Notes: generated by a model from the sequence alone, not told the origin. A stretch of DNA of 64,000 bases from CAVVKW01 sp963761705 (GCA_963761705.1 CAVXHK010000004.1:372001-436000); one strand, 5' to 3'. Counted from the first letter of the stretch, positions 1-8,924 are shown. Made by a program: numbers and translations.

Positions 1-431
1 AGAATGAGTTCGGTCGGGCGCTCGGTCTTCACGCGTTGGACGAGGGAGTCGATGCGGAGATCGTCGGGGCCGACGTTGTCCAACGGAGCGAGCCGTCCGC
101 CGAGGGAATGGTAGCTCCCACGAAAGGACGCGGTCCGCTCGATGGGTAAGATGTCGGTTGCGGTCTCGACGACGCAGATCTCCCGTCCGCTCCGGTCGGG
201 TTCCGAGCAGATCTCGCAGAGCGATTCGAGGCTGAAGAATCCGCACCGCTCGCAGGATTTGACCGTACCCGCGGCGTTCGTTAGCGCGGTGGCCAACCCG
301 TCTGGTCGGGCGTCGGCGTTGGTGGTGAGCCAGAGGGCAATGCGCTCGGCGCTCCGCGGACCAATGGATGGCAGGCGGCGGAGTTGCCGAGAGAGCTCGC
401 GAAAGGGCTCTGGGTAATCGACGGCCTTCAC
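1..431 (-). CDS. recR: Recombination mediator protein RecR (3' end outside window)
   Basis: RecR works with RecF/RecO to load RecA at gaps in DNA. Reading the minus strand from a GTG at 431 gives about 143 codons without a stop, running off the left edge. The N-terminus (YPEPFRELSRQLRRLPSIG, then GPRSAERIALWL) is the helix-hairpin-helix region. A C4 zinc finger follows (CERC, then CEIC), then the Toprim start ICVVETATDIL and the typical motif YHSLGGRLAPLDNVGPDDL. The Toprim end and the C-terminal Walker B-like segment are outside the window. There is no ATG near the conserved start, so GTG is chosen. It begins 7 bases after the stop of the cyclase-like gene and is probably the last gene of the clpX-like/cyclase/recR run. 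The identification is firm; only the length is unknown. Confidence 0.93.
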   Translation of the reverse strand, partial: MKAVDYPEPFRELSRQLRRLPSIGPRSAERIALWLTTNADARPDGLATALTNAAGTVKSCERCGFFSLESLCEICSEPDRSGREICVVETATDILPIERTASFRGSYHSLGGRLAPLDNVGPDDLRIDSLVQRVKTERPTELI

Positions 432-438
432 GCGGAGG

Positions 439-1710
439 TCACGCGATCTCGACGAGCGACTGGACCGAAGCGGGGCGGACAGGTTCGCCGCGCCGCGCGC
501 GCTCGGCGCGAAGGATAAAATTATCGAGCGCGGGGTCGGGAATCCCGCGAATCCGAGCTTTCTCGAACTCGGCCAACGCGGCGCTCCAATTCTGCTCGCG
601 GTAGTAGATCGCGCCTCGCCAGAAATGGTCCCGATTTTTGCACCCCTCGGGTGAGAGTGCGCCCTTGGTCGTGAGAAGTTCGTAAAGCTCGATCCGCTCG
701 TTGCTTTCCCGTCGCAGCATGTCGATGGGCCTGGCCTCAAAATCGTCACGGGCGTCCGCCAAGGTGTCGGGTCCCATCAGAATCCGGCACCCGTAGTTTG
801 CGCACGCGGCGCAGAGGCGGCGGGCAAACTCCACGGTGGGACCGGCCACGCTGAAAGCACCGAGCCGACGACCGCCGTATGCACCCACGATCATCGGCCC
901 GGAATTGATCCCGACCCGGAAGTCGAGGCGTCGGTGCCAGCGGGTGTCGCACTCGCGGTTGAGCGCGTCGATGCGATTGGCGAGTTCGAGGGCGGCCGAA
1001 CAGGCGGCACTCCCGTGATCTTCGCGCGGAAGCGGCGCTCCGAACACGACTCGCAGACTCTCACCGTTGCATTCGTCGAGGTAGCCGCCGACGTCGACGA
1101 GGTAGTCGGACGCTGTTTTGAGGTAGAGGTTCGTGAGTTCGACGTATTCGTCGGGATTCAAAGATTCGGTGAGTTCAACGTGGTTGTGAACTTCACAGAC
1201 GACGACCGTCGCCTCTTGGTCGGTGCCGGCGAAGGCGAGCGGGACGCTCGAGTCCACCAGGCGGTGGAACTCCTTGGTCGACAGGCGGCGACCGAAGAGG
1301 CGCTGCAGGATCTTCTTGCGCGCACCGGATTCGCTTCCTCCGTAAAAGGCCCCAATGGCGAAGCTGACGATGACGGCTAAAACCGCTTGGTAGGGCGAGA
1401 GAAAATTTCCGAAGAGGGCGAGAACCACGGTGCCAGACAGCAGGAGAAACGCCGTTGCCCCGGCAATGAACGTCTTTCCAACGGGTCGCGTGACGTCGAC
1501 CGTTGTCCACGCAATGGCGAAGGCGAGCACGGCGGCGAGACCATAAGACCAGCCACGATTCAGCAAGGCGAGGCTGCCGTCCGGGGCGAAACGCGTGAGG
1601 AGGTCCGCCGTCGCGACCTCGAGAGTGCGCAGCCAGCCGGAGGCGTCCAGGAGGAGGAAGGCGCACGTCGCGACGACGCCGATGATGATCGTTGCTTTGA
1701 GGAGTCTCAT
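439..1710 (-). CDS. Membrane-bound class III adenylate/guanylate cyclase-like protein, catalytic residues altered
   Basis: 423 residues. About four hydrophobic segments (near residues 7-24, 55-71, 82-101 and 108-124) precede a class III cyclase homology domain at about 165-350, followed by a short TPR-like tail. The domain has the family fold markers (GGYLDECNGESLRVVFGAP, RVGINSGP, then PTVEFARRL), but key positions differ. The first metal Asp is Glu173, the second is Glu217, the substrate-specifying Lys is Glu213, the usual Asp in GDTVN is Pro291 and the Asn is Glu294; Arg298 is kept. Asp-to-Glu changes could still bind metal, but loss of the base-recognition pair suggests a different substrate or a non-catalytic sensor. 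The short stretch after the first membrane segment (ATADLLTRFAP) resembles the start of a CHASE2 sensor whose extracellular part is absent; this is inference. The start overlaps the clpX-like stop as ATGA, so the two are translationally coupled. Confidence 0.8.
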   Translation of the reverse strand: MRLLKATIIIGVVATCAFLLLDASGWLRTLEVATADLLTRFAPDGSLALLNRGWSYGLAAVLAFAIAWTTVDVTRPVGKTFIAGATAFLLLSGTVVLALFGNFLSPYQAVLAVIVSFAIGAFYGGSESGARKKILQRLFGRRLSTKEFHRLVDSSVPLAFAGTDQEATVVVCEVHNHVELTESLNPDEYVELTNLYLKTASDYLVDVGGYLDECNGESLRVVFGAPLPREDHGSAACSAALELANRIDALNRECDTRWHRRLDFRVGINSGPMIVGAYGGRRLGAFSVAGPTVEFARRLCAACANYGCRILMGPDTLADARDDFEARPIDMLRRESNERIELYELLTTKGALSPEGCKNRDHFWRGAIYYREQNWSAALAEFEKARIRGIPDPALDNFILRAERARRGEPVRPASVQSLVEIA

Positions 1711-3314
1711 TCGGGAGCCGTGGATGCTGGCTCACTTGGGCGGACATTGCGATAGGATTCCACGACCCAGTCGCTCAACACTCCGTCGGGGTCGTCCGCG
1801 GCGCGCAGAGGAATGAGAAATTCAGACCGTCCGCTGTTTTTACGAATGAGCTGAAGACCAAATTGGTAGTCTTTGAAGAGCGTCTCGCACAGATCGCGGA
1901 TGCCCACATTCTCCCGCACGGCCCGCGCCACGAGTGCCTCGACAGCGTCGGGTTCGAACTGGATCGAGAGATTGTACTGGTCCTGAAATCGCTCCGCAAA
2001 TTGATCGACGATGGTCGCCAGCGAGCGCTCTTTCTCGGCGTGCCCAGTCTCGAGCAGCGTGCGGAGCGAGGTGGCTGGATCGTCGACGAGCTGATCGGTT
2101 ACGGCGAACGACGTGATCCCGGACTCCGGGAGTTCGTATTTGAAGTCGCGCATGAGCCGCTCGCAGACCGTCAGCAGCCCGCGCGCTCCGGTCCGCTCCA
2201 ACTCCGCCCGGCCCGCAATGCGGCGCAGCGCTTCATCTTCGAAAAGTACCTCGATTCCGTAGGCTTGAAAGGCCCGCTCGTATTGGCGAATGATACTTCC
2301 CTCCGATCGTCGCAGGATCTGAAACAGATCTTCCGCCGTGAGCGACTCGCAGACGACCCGCACCGGCAAGCGGCCAATGAATTCCGGCTCCATGCCGTAA
2401 GCGACGAAGTCCTGGGTCGTGGCCTCGGCTAGCAGATTCTCCCCGTCAATCAGCGAAGTTGGGTCGGCCCCGAAGCCCACGCGCGACTGCTTCAGGCGCT
2501 CCCCCACCCGGTCCGACAGCTTGTCAAAGGCACCGCTCACGATGAAGAGGACGTGGCGGGTATTGATTGATTCCCGCTTCGACTTCTTGCCGGTCTGACC
2601 GCGCTGCATTTCAAAGGCCGCCTGGAGTTGTCCCTGGATGTCCATCGGATTGCGCGCGGCAACCTCGGTCTCCTCCATCAGCTTGAGCAGCGTCGTCTGC
2701 ACCCCGCGACCGCTGACGTCGCGCCCGCCCGCGCCACCGGACGCCGCAATTTTATCGATCTCGTCGATGTAAATGATCCCGTGCTCGGCGAGCGCGATGT
2801 CGCCGTCCGCCTTCGTGACGAGCTCGCGCACGAGGTCCTCGACGTCGCCGCCCACGTAGCCAGTTTCGCTGAATTTCGTCGCGTCCGCCTTGACGAACGG
2901 CACGCCGATCAGCTCGGCGACGTGCTTGACGAGGTAAGTCTTCCCGACGCCGGTCGGCCCGACGAGGATGACGTTCTGCTTCGAGTATTCGATGGACGCG
3001 TTCTCGTCTTCCTGCAGCAATTTATCGGCGTAGCGGGCGTGGTTGTAGTGGTCGCACACCGCGATGCTGAGAACTTTCTTAGCTTCGTCCTGCCGGATGA
3101 CGTAGCGGTCGAGGTGCCGCTTGATGTCTCGCGGCGTGTAGTTGAATTCAAACAGATCCAGTTTCTCCTCGATGGATTCGCCCCCACCATCCCCCGCAGG
3201 TTCAACCGGTTCGGTCGTCGTCGAGACGTTCGGGCCAAATCCAGAGCGGAGAAATTCCGTAAGCTTCTGCTGGATCTGCTCAGGCGTGAGATTCGGTGGC
3301 TCGTTGCTGCTCAT
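1707..3314 (-). CDS. ClpX-like AAA+ unfoldase lacking the N-terminal zinc domain
   Basis: 535 residues from the ATG at 3314; the longer open frame upstream has low-complexity sequence with no family similarity. Walker A is GPTGVGKT at 119-126, Walker B IIYIDEID at about 180-187, a GYVG pore loop lies at 152-155, and the sensor 2 segment is ERTGARGL. The loop that in ClpX reads IGFGA and docks on ClpP is present as VGFGA, so ClpP docking is possible. Two things differ from standard ClpX (about 420 residues): the four-cysteine adaptor-binding zinc domain is missing, replaced by a short acidic/Gly region at about 30-50, and about 110 extra residues follow the small AAA+ domain and look like a second copy of it (EPDAVEALVARAV, NVGIRDLCETLF). 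It may be a specialised paralogue rather than the housekeeping clpX. No Shine-Dalgarno is visible. The stop overlaps the cyclase-like start. Confidence 0.85.
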   Translation of the reverse strand: MSSNEPPNLTPEQIQQKLTEFLRSGFGPNVSTTTEPVEPAGDGGGESIEEKLDLFEFNYTPRDIKRHLDRYVIRQDEAKKVLSIAVCDHYNHARYADKLLQEDENASIEYSKQNVILVGPTGVGKTYLVKHVAELIGVPFVKADATKFSETGYVGGDVEDLVRELVTKADGDIALAEHGIIYIDEIDKIAASGGAGGRDVSGRGVQTTLLKLMEETEVAARNPMDIQGQLQAAFEMQRGQTGKKSKRESINTRHVLFIVSGAFDKLSDRVGERLKQSRVGFGADPTSLIDGENLLAEATTQDFVAYGMEPEFIGRLPVRVVCESLTAEDLFQILRRSEGSIIRQYERAFQAYGIEVLFEDEALRRIAGRAELERTGARGLLTVCERLMRDFKYELPESGITSFAVTDQLVDDPATSLRTLLETGHAEKERSLATIVDQFAERFQDQYNLSIQFEPDAVEALVARAVRENVGIRDLCETLFKDYQFGLQLIRKNSGRSEFLIPLRAADDPDGVLSDWVVESYRNVRPSEPASTAPE

Positions 3315-3590
3315 GCCGTGAACGTATCGAGGGGTCCTCAGCTGTCCACGGGGGAAATTTTTCTCACCCTCTCTCAGGTTGCGCCTCCCGGAGTCCCGGC
3401 CCGCCACGCTTCGGAGCGGAGGGCCGTTGGCGAATGCCCGGTCGCGCGCTTGGCGAGTCCTCCGAGAAATCGAAGGGTTTCTCCAATCGGCGGTGAACGC
3501 GAATGAGAGCATTTTCGGGCGGGTTCGACGAAGCAGCGAAAGTCCGTTGCCCGTGCGCGATTGCGGGCGGCTGCGCTCCGGCCTTTGGCT
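3315..3590. other. Intergenic region upstream of the clpX-like gene
   Basis: About 275 bases between the kinase terminator and the clpX-like start. Open frames cross it on both strands, but none shows recognisable protein similarity. It should hold the promoter of the clpX-like/cyclase/recR run; I could not point to a convincing -35/-10 pair. Confidence 0.5.
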
Positions 3591-3614
3591 CGAAAAAGCT
3601 GAGCTAAGCTCAGC
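3591..3614 (-). terminator. Intrinsic terminator of the Ser/Thr kinase gene
   Basis: A perfect 7-bp stem (GCTGAGC at 3598-3604 and GCTCAGC at 3608-3614) with a 3-base loop overlaps the kinase stop codon. On the minus strand it is followed immediately by TTTTTCG. This is the clearest Rho-independent terminator in the window. Confidence 0.75.
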
Positions 3615-5400
3615 GGTTCCGCGCCTCGGTCACGAGGGAATCCATGAGTCGCTTGATCCCAGACCCCGTCGTCGTCTTGGCCTTCGCTTGCTTTACCTTC
3701 GTCTCAAACCCCGCCAGCGCCGTAGCCCCGCTCACCTTCGCAGCTTCTTTTTTGAGGGCTTCGTAAAGCGCGTAATCCGCTAGGTAAGGTTCGACGACCG
3801 GCTTGAAAGCGGCGATCCAGCCATTCGGCGGCGCGGGGTCACTCGCCTTGAAGGCGATCAAAAACGGTGCCGCATCGCCGGGTTCGCCGCTCTCCCAATC
3901 CTTCAGCCCAAAGGCGAAGAGGGCAAAGGACTCAAACGTCTTGCTGGAATAATTATTGGCCGTCCCGGGAAGAATCGACCGTGGCGCCGCCATGAGCCGG
4001 CCCAACTCGACGAAAAAGTTTGCGAGCTTCTGATCGCCGGATTTCGCGCTGAAGAGTCCGCCGGACTCCAAGCGCGCAAAGACTTCTTTCGAGGTCCGGG
4101 TGTCGCCGGCCATCAGAGCGGAAAGCCCGTGCAGCGCCACTGCCCAATTCTCGCTCGGCTGCCGTCCCGCCGCCTGCTCGACGGCGAAGGCGTAGGTCTC
4201 CTGCGCCCGCGCGTAGTCCCCGGCGATAAATTGCTCCCGCCCCGTCGCGATGGATTCGTTGAACGCGTCCACCGACAGCGTCGCGGACGAGTTCTCGCCG
4301 TCCGTCCCGTCCCCGGCAAAAACGCTGTCGCGAAAGATGTAGAGCGCGATGCCGCCAGCGAGCACGAGCAGCAACGTCGCCATCCAGACGATCCCGATCA
4401 CCGTCCGCGTCTGCTTCGATTCGACCTGCACCCGCTCTTTTTTTCGGATCGGCTGCTTCGCTTTTTCCATCAGCGTGTCCCGGGCGTAGCTCAAATGCCC
4501 GATCAGCTCTTCGTAGGACGCGTAACGGTCGTCCGGATCCTTTTGCAGCATCCGGTTGATCACGTAGGCCGTCTCGCTCGACACGTCCGGCGCGAAGGCC
4601 TGTAGGCTCACCGCCTGACTCTTGATGTGTTTGAGCGCTACCATCGACGCCGTCGAAGCCTCAAACGGCGGTCGCCCCGCGAGCGCATGAAAAAGCGTCC
4701 CGCCCAAACTGTACAGATCGCTCCGAAAATCCTCCGGTCGGTTATCGAGCTTTTCTGGAGCAATGTAATACGGCGTCCCCCAGATCTCGCCCCGCTCCTG
4801 CGCTTCCTCGATGAGCAATAGCGCGAGGCCGAAGTCCACGATCTTCGCCGTCGTCGCGTCCGCGAAAAGGATGTTCCCCGGCTTCACGTCCCGGTGGAGT
4901 AGCCCCCGATCGAGTGCCGCCTGCAGGCCCTGCGCAATCTGGATTCCCACGCCCAGCACCTGGGCTTCCGACACTTTCCCCTGGAGCGTCATCAGATCGT
5001 CGAGCGACCCTTTTTCCACCAGCTCCATGGCGAGATAAAATTGCCCATGATCTTCTCCGAACGAAAAAACCTTCACCACGTGCGGATGATTGATCGACGC
5101 GGTGATCCGCGCCTCCTGTTCGAGTTTCTCCCAATCCGACTCCGTCGACCCCGCTTCTTTCTTGAGAATCTTGAGCGCCACCGACCGCTGCAAGTTCAGG
5201 TCGTTCGCTTTGAAAACGGACCCCATCCCGCCCTCGCCGACCAACTCGAGCAGCGTGAAATTGTTAAACTGCCGCCTCGCCCGCATCCCCTCCCCGCAAT
5301 TCGGACACGACACCTCGGAGAATGGCATCTCATCCGTCACGTCCACCAGCTGCCCGCACGACGGACAAGGTTCGATAATCTGGGAGGTCGCTTCCGACAT
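3610..5400 (-). CDS. Transmembrane Ser/Thr protein kinase with N-terminal zinc ribbon
   Basis: 596 residues. An N-terminal zinc ribbon has CPSC (12-15) and CPNC (32-35). A Hanks-type kinase domain follows at about 48-315: glycine loop GEGGMGSVFKA, catalytic Lys77 (VALKILKK), HRDVKPGNIL with Asp171 and Asn176, DFG at 189-191 and APE at 214-216. All catalytic residues are present, so it should be active. A single membrane segment lies near 338-358 (ending GGIALYIF), followed by about 235 residues with TPR-like helices that would face the other side of the membrane and may act as the sensor. This plan is like that of PknB-type kinases, but without PASTA repeats. It is divergently arranged with the rluD-like gene, 53 bases apart, and carries its own terminator, so it is probably monocistronic. 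Confidence 0.92.
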   Translation of the reverse strand: MSEATSQIIEPCPSCGQLVDVTDEMPFSEVSCPNCGEGMRARRQFNNFTLLELVGEGGMGSVFKANDLNLQRSVALKILKKEAGSTESDWEKLEQEARITASINHPHVVKVFSFGEDHGQFYLAMELVEKGSLDDLMTLQGKVSEAQVLGVGIQIAQGLQAALDRGLLHRDVKPGNILFADATTAKIVDFGLALLLIEEAQERGEIWGTPYYIAPEKLDNRPEDFRSDLYSLGGTLFHALAGRPPFEASTASMVALKHIKSQAVSLQAFAPDVSSETAYVINRMLQKDPDDRYASYEELIGHLSYARDTLMEKAKQPIRKKERVQVESKQTRTVIGIVWMATLLLVLAGGIALYIFRDSVFAGDGTDGENSSATLSVDAFNESIATGREQFIAGDYARAQETYAFAVEQAAGRQPSENWAVALHGLSALMAGDTRTSKEVFARLESGGLFSAKSGDQKLANFFVELGRLMAAPRSILPGTANNYSSKTFESFALFAFGLKDWESGEPGDAAPFLIAFKASDPAPPNGWIAAFKPVVEPYLADYALYEALKKEAAKVSGATALAGFETKVKQAKAKTTTGSGIKRLMDSLVTEARNR

Positions 5401-5453
5401 GCCGATGCATTAGCATCCCAAGTTCCTCGGAGCAATCGCCGAAACCCACACCC

Positions 5454-6368
5454 ATGTCCACCGAACCCATCACCGTCAGCGCCGAAAACGCTGGCATCCG
5501 CTTCGATCAATTTCTCGCGACCCGACACGCCGATTTTTCTCGGTCGCGAATCCAGACCCTCATTCGCTCCGGACACGCCAGGCTGAACGGCGAGACCTCT
5601 CGCCCCTCCGAGTCCCTCCGCGAAGGCGACACCCTCACGCTCGAAGTCCCGCCCCCGGTCCCGACGGAAAGCGCCACCGCCGAAGACATCCCGCTCACGA
5701 TTCTTTACGAAGACCCCGACCTCCTCGTCCTCGACAAGCCAGCCGGGCTCGTCGTTCATCCCGGCGCGGGCAACGCGACCGGCACGCTGGTCAACGCCCT
5801 CCTCCACCACTGCCGCGGTCTCTCCGTCATCGGCGGCGAGGAGCGCCCCGGCATCGTCCACCGCCTCGACAAAGAGACCAGCGGCTGCCTCGTCGTCGCC
5901 AAGAACGACCCTGCCCACAACTCGCTCGCTGCCCAATTCGCCGACCGCACCGTCGAGAAAATCTACCTCGCCGTTGTCTACGGCACGCCCCGACGGCCCA
6001 AGGGCGAGATTACCGCAGCCATCGCCCGCCACCCCGTCCACCGTCAGCGCATGGCCGTCTCCGACCACGAATCCGCCCGGCCCGCCGTCACGGAATGGAC
6101 CTCGCTTCTGACTCAGGACAAGCTCTCCCTCATCGAGTGCCGCCCCCGCACGGGCCGAACCCATCAGATCCGCGTCCACCTCAAGCACATCGGTCTCCCG
6201 CTCGCCGGCGACCCGGTCTACGGCAAGCGCGGCCAATTCACCCGCCACCTCCTCCACGCCCACCGCCTCACCTTCGACCATCCACGCACCGCCGAGCGCC
6301 TCACTTTCACGGCTCCCATTCCCGTCGATTTTCCGCTCGCCCCGCCTCCGGAATCCGCCGAAAACTAA
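5454..6368 (+). CDS. rluD: RluA/RluD-family 23S rRNA pseudouridine synthase
   Basis: 304 residues, a normal length for the family. Residues 14-60 form the S4 RNA-binding domain (GIRFDQFLATR, then SGHARLNGE). The catalytic domain follows with LYEDPDLLVLDKPAGLVVHP and the signature HRLDKETSG, whose Asp is the catalytic nucleophile, and with RTGRTHQIRVHL near the end. The enzyme isomerises uridines in large-subunit rRNA. The exact target (RluD 1911/1915/1917 type or another RluA type) cannot be fixed from sequence alone; the S4 domain favours RluD. The ATG at 5454 has no Shine-Dalgarno. The uracil-DNA glycosylase gene follows 7 bases later and is probably cotranscribed. A long open frame on the opposite strand is only a shadow of this gene. 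Confidence 0.93.
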   Translation: MSTEPITVSAENAGIRFDQFLATRHADFSRSRIQTLIRSGHARLNGETSRPSESLREGDTLTLEVPPPVPTESATAEDIPLTILYEDPDLLVLDKPAGLVVHPGAGNATGTLVNALLHHCRGLSVIGGEERPGIVHRLDKETSGCLVVAKNDPAHNSLAAQFADRTVEKIYLAVVYGTPRRPKGEITAAIARHPVHRQRMAVSDHESARPAVTEWTSLLTQDKLSLIECRPRTGRTHQIRVHLKHIGLPLAGDPVYGKRGQFTRHLLHAHRLTFDHPRTAERLTFTAPIPVDFPLAPPPESAEN

Positions 6369-6375
6369 ACGCAAG

Positions 6376-7236
6376 ATGGATCCCTTCCACCGCGCCGTCG
6401 CCACCGCCCTCCCCCTCCTGGAAAACCTCCGAGACGGCATGTCCGCCGCTCCGCGCACCACCCGCCACACCCTCCACCGGCTCAAGGAAGCCGCCCACGC
6501 CGCGAGAATCGCCGCGCCAGCGGCTCGACCCCCAACGACATCCGCCCCAGCGGATCGAAAATCGAGCTTCCGACCTTCGACCTTCGACGGGAGCTCCGCG
6601 ACCTCCCCCGACATTCTCCCCACCCGCACCTGGACCCTCCCAGACCTCCGCTCCGCCGCCGTCGCGTGTACCGAATGCGACCACCTTGTCCGCAGCCGCA
6701 CCCACGTCGTCTTCGGCGTCGGCAACCCCCAAGCCGACCTCATGTTCATCGGCGAGGCCCCCGGAGCCGATGAAGACGCCGAGGGCGAACCTTTCGTCGG
6801 CAAAGCCGGCCAACTCCTCACCAAGATCATCCAAACGATGGGCTTCACCCGCGACCGTGTCTACATCGCCAACGTCCTCAAATGTCGCCCCGACCTCCCG
6901 CCCGGCGAATCCGGCAACCGAAAACCCAAGCCCGCCGAGATGGCGACCTGCTTCCCCTGGCTCGGCGAGCAAATCCGCCTCATCCAACCCAAAGTCCTCG
7001 TCGCCCTCGGAGCGACCGCCACCGAAGGCCTCCTCCGCGAAAAACAACCCATGCGCGACCTTCGCGGCCAATGGCTAACTTACGAAGGCATCCCCACCAT
7101 CGTCACCTACCACCCCGCCTACCTCCTCCGAAACCAGTCCATCACCGAAAAACGCAAAGTCTGGGAAGACATGCTCGAAGTCCTCAAGAAGCTCAACCTC
7201 CCCATCACCGAAAAGCAGCAGAAGTTCTTCACTTAG
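6376..7236 (+). CDS. Family 4 (Fe-S) uracil-DNA glycosylase
   Basis: 286 residues. The catalytic domain begins near residue 90 with CTECDHL and contains the family 4 motif GEAPGADEDAEGEPFVGKAG, then CRPDLPPG, a further Cys in CFPWLGEQ, LGATAT, and the motif 2 HPAYLLRN. The four cysteines are those expected to hold a 4Fe-4S cluster. It removes uracil from DNA to start base excision repair. The first 85 residues are Ala/Pro/Ser-rich and probably disordered. Part of that linker (DNA around 6530-6595) carries a repeated phrase (cttcgacc) of the type often seen between genes, so it may be an intragenic expansion. It lies 7 bases after the pseudouridine synthase gene. Confidence 0.92.
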   Translation: MDPFHRAVATALPLLENLRDGMSAAPRTTRHTLHRLKEAAHAARIAAPAARPPTTSAPADRKSSFRPSTFDGSSATSPDILPTRTWTLPDLRSAAVACTECDHLVRSRTHVVFGVGNPQADLMFIGEAPGADEDAEGEPFVGKAGQLLTKIIQTMGFTRDRVYIANVLKCRPDLPPGESGNRKPKPAEMATCFPWLGEQIRLIQPKVLVALGATATEGLLREKQPMRDLRGQWLTYEGIPTIVTYHPAYLLRNQSITEKRKVWEDMLEVLKKLNLPITEKQQKFFT

Positions 7237-7281
7237 CCGAGGATTTCTCGCCCCCTTCCGCGAAAGTCCGCGGGCAATCCA

Positions 7282-8448
7282 TCACCCCCGAAGCTCCCCC
7301 ACAAACTCCCCGATCCGCCCCATCGCGACCTTGATCTTCTCCAATCCCGTCGCGTAACTGCACCGCACGTGCCCCTCCCCGCAAGCACCAAACGCGGTCC
7401 CCGGCACCACCGCCACGTTCTTCTCCCTCAGCAAACGGATCGAAAATTCCTGACTGCTCAACCCCGTCGATTCAATTTTCGGGAAAACGTAGAACGCCCC
7501 CCGCGGCTTAAGGCAATCCAGCCCGGCCTCGTTCAGCGCGCTCACCGCGTAGTTCCGCCGCCCCTCGTATTCCCCCCGCATCTTGGCCACCGACGGCCCG
7601 CCCCGCTCCAGCGCCTCAATGGCCGCGTCCTGACTCGTGATCGAAGCGCAGAGGATCGAATACTGGTGGATCTTCATCATCGCATCGATGATCTCCCCCG
7701 GCCCGCAAGCGTAGCCAATCCGAAAACCAGTCATTGCGTAAGCCTTCGACATCCCATTGAGCAGCACGGTCCGCTCCCGCATCCCCGGAAACGAAGCTAG
7801 GCTCACACATTTGCCACCGTCGTAAGTCAGCTCGCTGTAGATCTCGTCCGTCAGCACCAGCAGGTCCCGCCGCACGCACACCTCCGCCAGCGCCGCCGCA
7901 TCCGCTTCGGTCAACGTCGCGCCGGTCGGATTTGTCGGGAAATTCAGCATCACCACCCGCGTCCTCGGCCCGATCGCCGCCTCCAGATCCGCGGCCTTGA
8001 GCACAAACTCGTCCTCCGCCCCCGTCGGAATCGCCCGCGCCACCCCGTGGGCCAGCAGGACGCTCGGGTTGTAAGACACGTAGCACGGCTCGTGATACAG
8101 CACCTCGTCCCCCGGGTTAAGCATCGCCCGCAGCGCCGTATCGATCGCCTCCGACACCCCGACCGCCACCAGCACTTCCGACTTCGGATCATACCGCAAC
8201 CCAAACGACCGCCCGACGTAGTCCGAGATGGCCTGACGCAGCCGCGGCAACCCCAGATTCGACGAATACCCCGTTCGTCCTCGCTCCAGCGAATAAATGG
8301 CCGCCTCGCGGATGTGCCACGGCGTGACGAAGTCGGGCTCGCCGATCCCGAGCGAAATCACGTCATCCATCGATTGGACGATTTCGAAAAAATCCCGGAT
8401 TCCCGACTTAGGGATTGTCCGGATGTGATCCGCGACCCGGCTTCTCAC
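7282..8448 (-). CDS. Class I/II PLP-dependent aminotransferase
   Basis: 388 residues, fold type I. SLGIGEPDF at 32-40, Asn173 in NFPTNPTG, Asp201 and Tyr204 in LTDEIYSELTYDG, and the PLP-binding Lys235 in LNGMSKAYAMTGFRIGY. The profile is that of aspartate/aromatic or LL-diaminopimelate-type aminotransferases (PatA/AspC group); the natural substrate cannot be told from sequence. The start is a GTG that overlaps the stop of the AsnC/Lrp gene as GTGA, so the regulator and enzyme are translationally coupled. An Lrp-type protein paired with an aminotransferase suggests control of an amino-acid pathway by its substrate or product. Confidence 0.9.
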   Translation of the reverse strand: MRSRVADHIRTIPKSGIRDFFEIVQSMDDVISLGIGEPDFVTPWHIREAAIYSLERGRTGYSSNLGLPRLRQAISDYVGRSFGLRYDPKSEVLVAVGVSEAIDTALRAMLNPGDEVLYHEPCYVSYNPSVLLAHGVARAIPTGAEDEFVLKAADLEAAIGPRTRVVMLNFPTNPTGATLTEADAAALAEVCVRRDLLVLTDEIYSELTYDGGKCVSLASFPGMRERTVLLNGMSKAYAMTGFRIGYACGPGEIIDAMMKIHQYSILCASITSQDAAIEALERGGPSVAKMRGEYEGRRNYAVSALNEAGLDCLKPRGAFYVFPKIESTGLSSQEFSIRLLREKNVAVVPGTAFGACGEGHVRCSYATGLEKIKVAMGRIGEFVGELRG

Positions 8449-8924
8449 GGCGAGACCGGCAAGCGTTCCGCGGTCGGCTCCTGATGGTGAAACGTCCCGT
8501 TCTCCTTGTAGGTCTTGAGTCTAAACCGCGTCGCGGTGGAGAGCACCCCCTCGATCGTGCTCAGCTTCCGAGCCACGAAGTCCGCGACCTCCCGCAGATT
8601 TCCCGCCTGCACTTGAATGAGCAAATCATAGCCCCCGCTCATGAGGTAACAGCTCTGCACCTCCTCGAACTTCGCGATCCGGGACGCGATCCGGTCAAAT
8701 CCTCCGTCCCGCTCCGGCGTGATCTTCACCTCGATCATCGACGTCACCAGATCCGGCGACCATTTGTCGCGGTTGATCACGGTCTGATACCCCACGATCA
8801 CCCCGTCTGCCTCCAACTCGGCCACCCGGGCGTTCACTTCGTCAACCGAAAGGTCGAGCAAACGCCCCACGTCTTCACGCGGCATCATTGGATTGTGTTC
8901 AAGAAGATCGAGGAGCGACTGCAT
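8445..8924 (-). CDS. AsnC/Lrp-family transcriptional regulator
   Basis: 159 residues from the ATG at 8924; the much longer open frame is antisense to the histone-like gene upstream and is not used. Residues 1-50 form the winged helix-turn-helix (MQSLLDLLEHN, then LLDLSVDEVNARVAELEADG), and 75-145 the RAM/AsnC effector domain (SMIEVKITPE, SCYLMSGGYDLLIQVQ, EGVLSTATRF). Members bind DNA as dimers or octamers and respond to amino acids. It is the first gene of a two-gene unit with the downstream aminotransferase (4-base overlap). Its start is divergent from the H1-like gene across 84 bases, so it could also act on that promoter. Confidence 0.92.
   Translation of the reverse strand: MQSLLDLLEHNPMMPREDVGRLLDLSVDEVNARVAELEADGVIVGYQTVINRDKWSPDLVTSMIEVKITPERDGGFDRIASRIAKFEEVQSCYLMSGGYDLLIQVQAGNLREVADFVARKLSTIEGVLSTATRFRLKTYKENGTFHHQEPTAERLPVSP

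Noticed and set aside
5337..6848. 503-residue open frame on the minus strand
   Set aside because: It is antisense to the pseudouridine synthase and glycosylase, is Gly/Ala/Arg-rich and shows no family motif; a GC-rich shadow frame.
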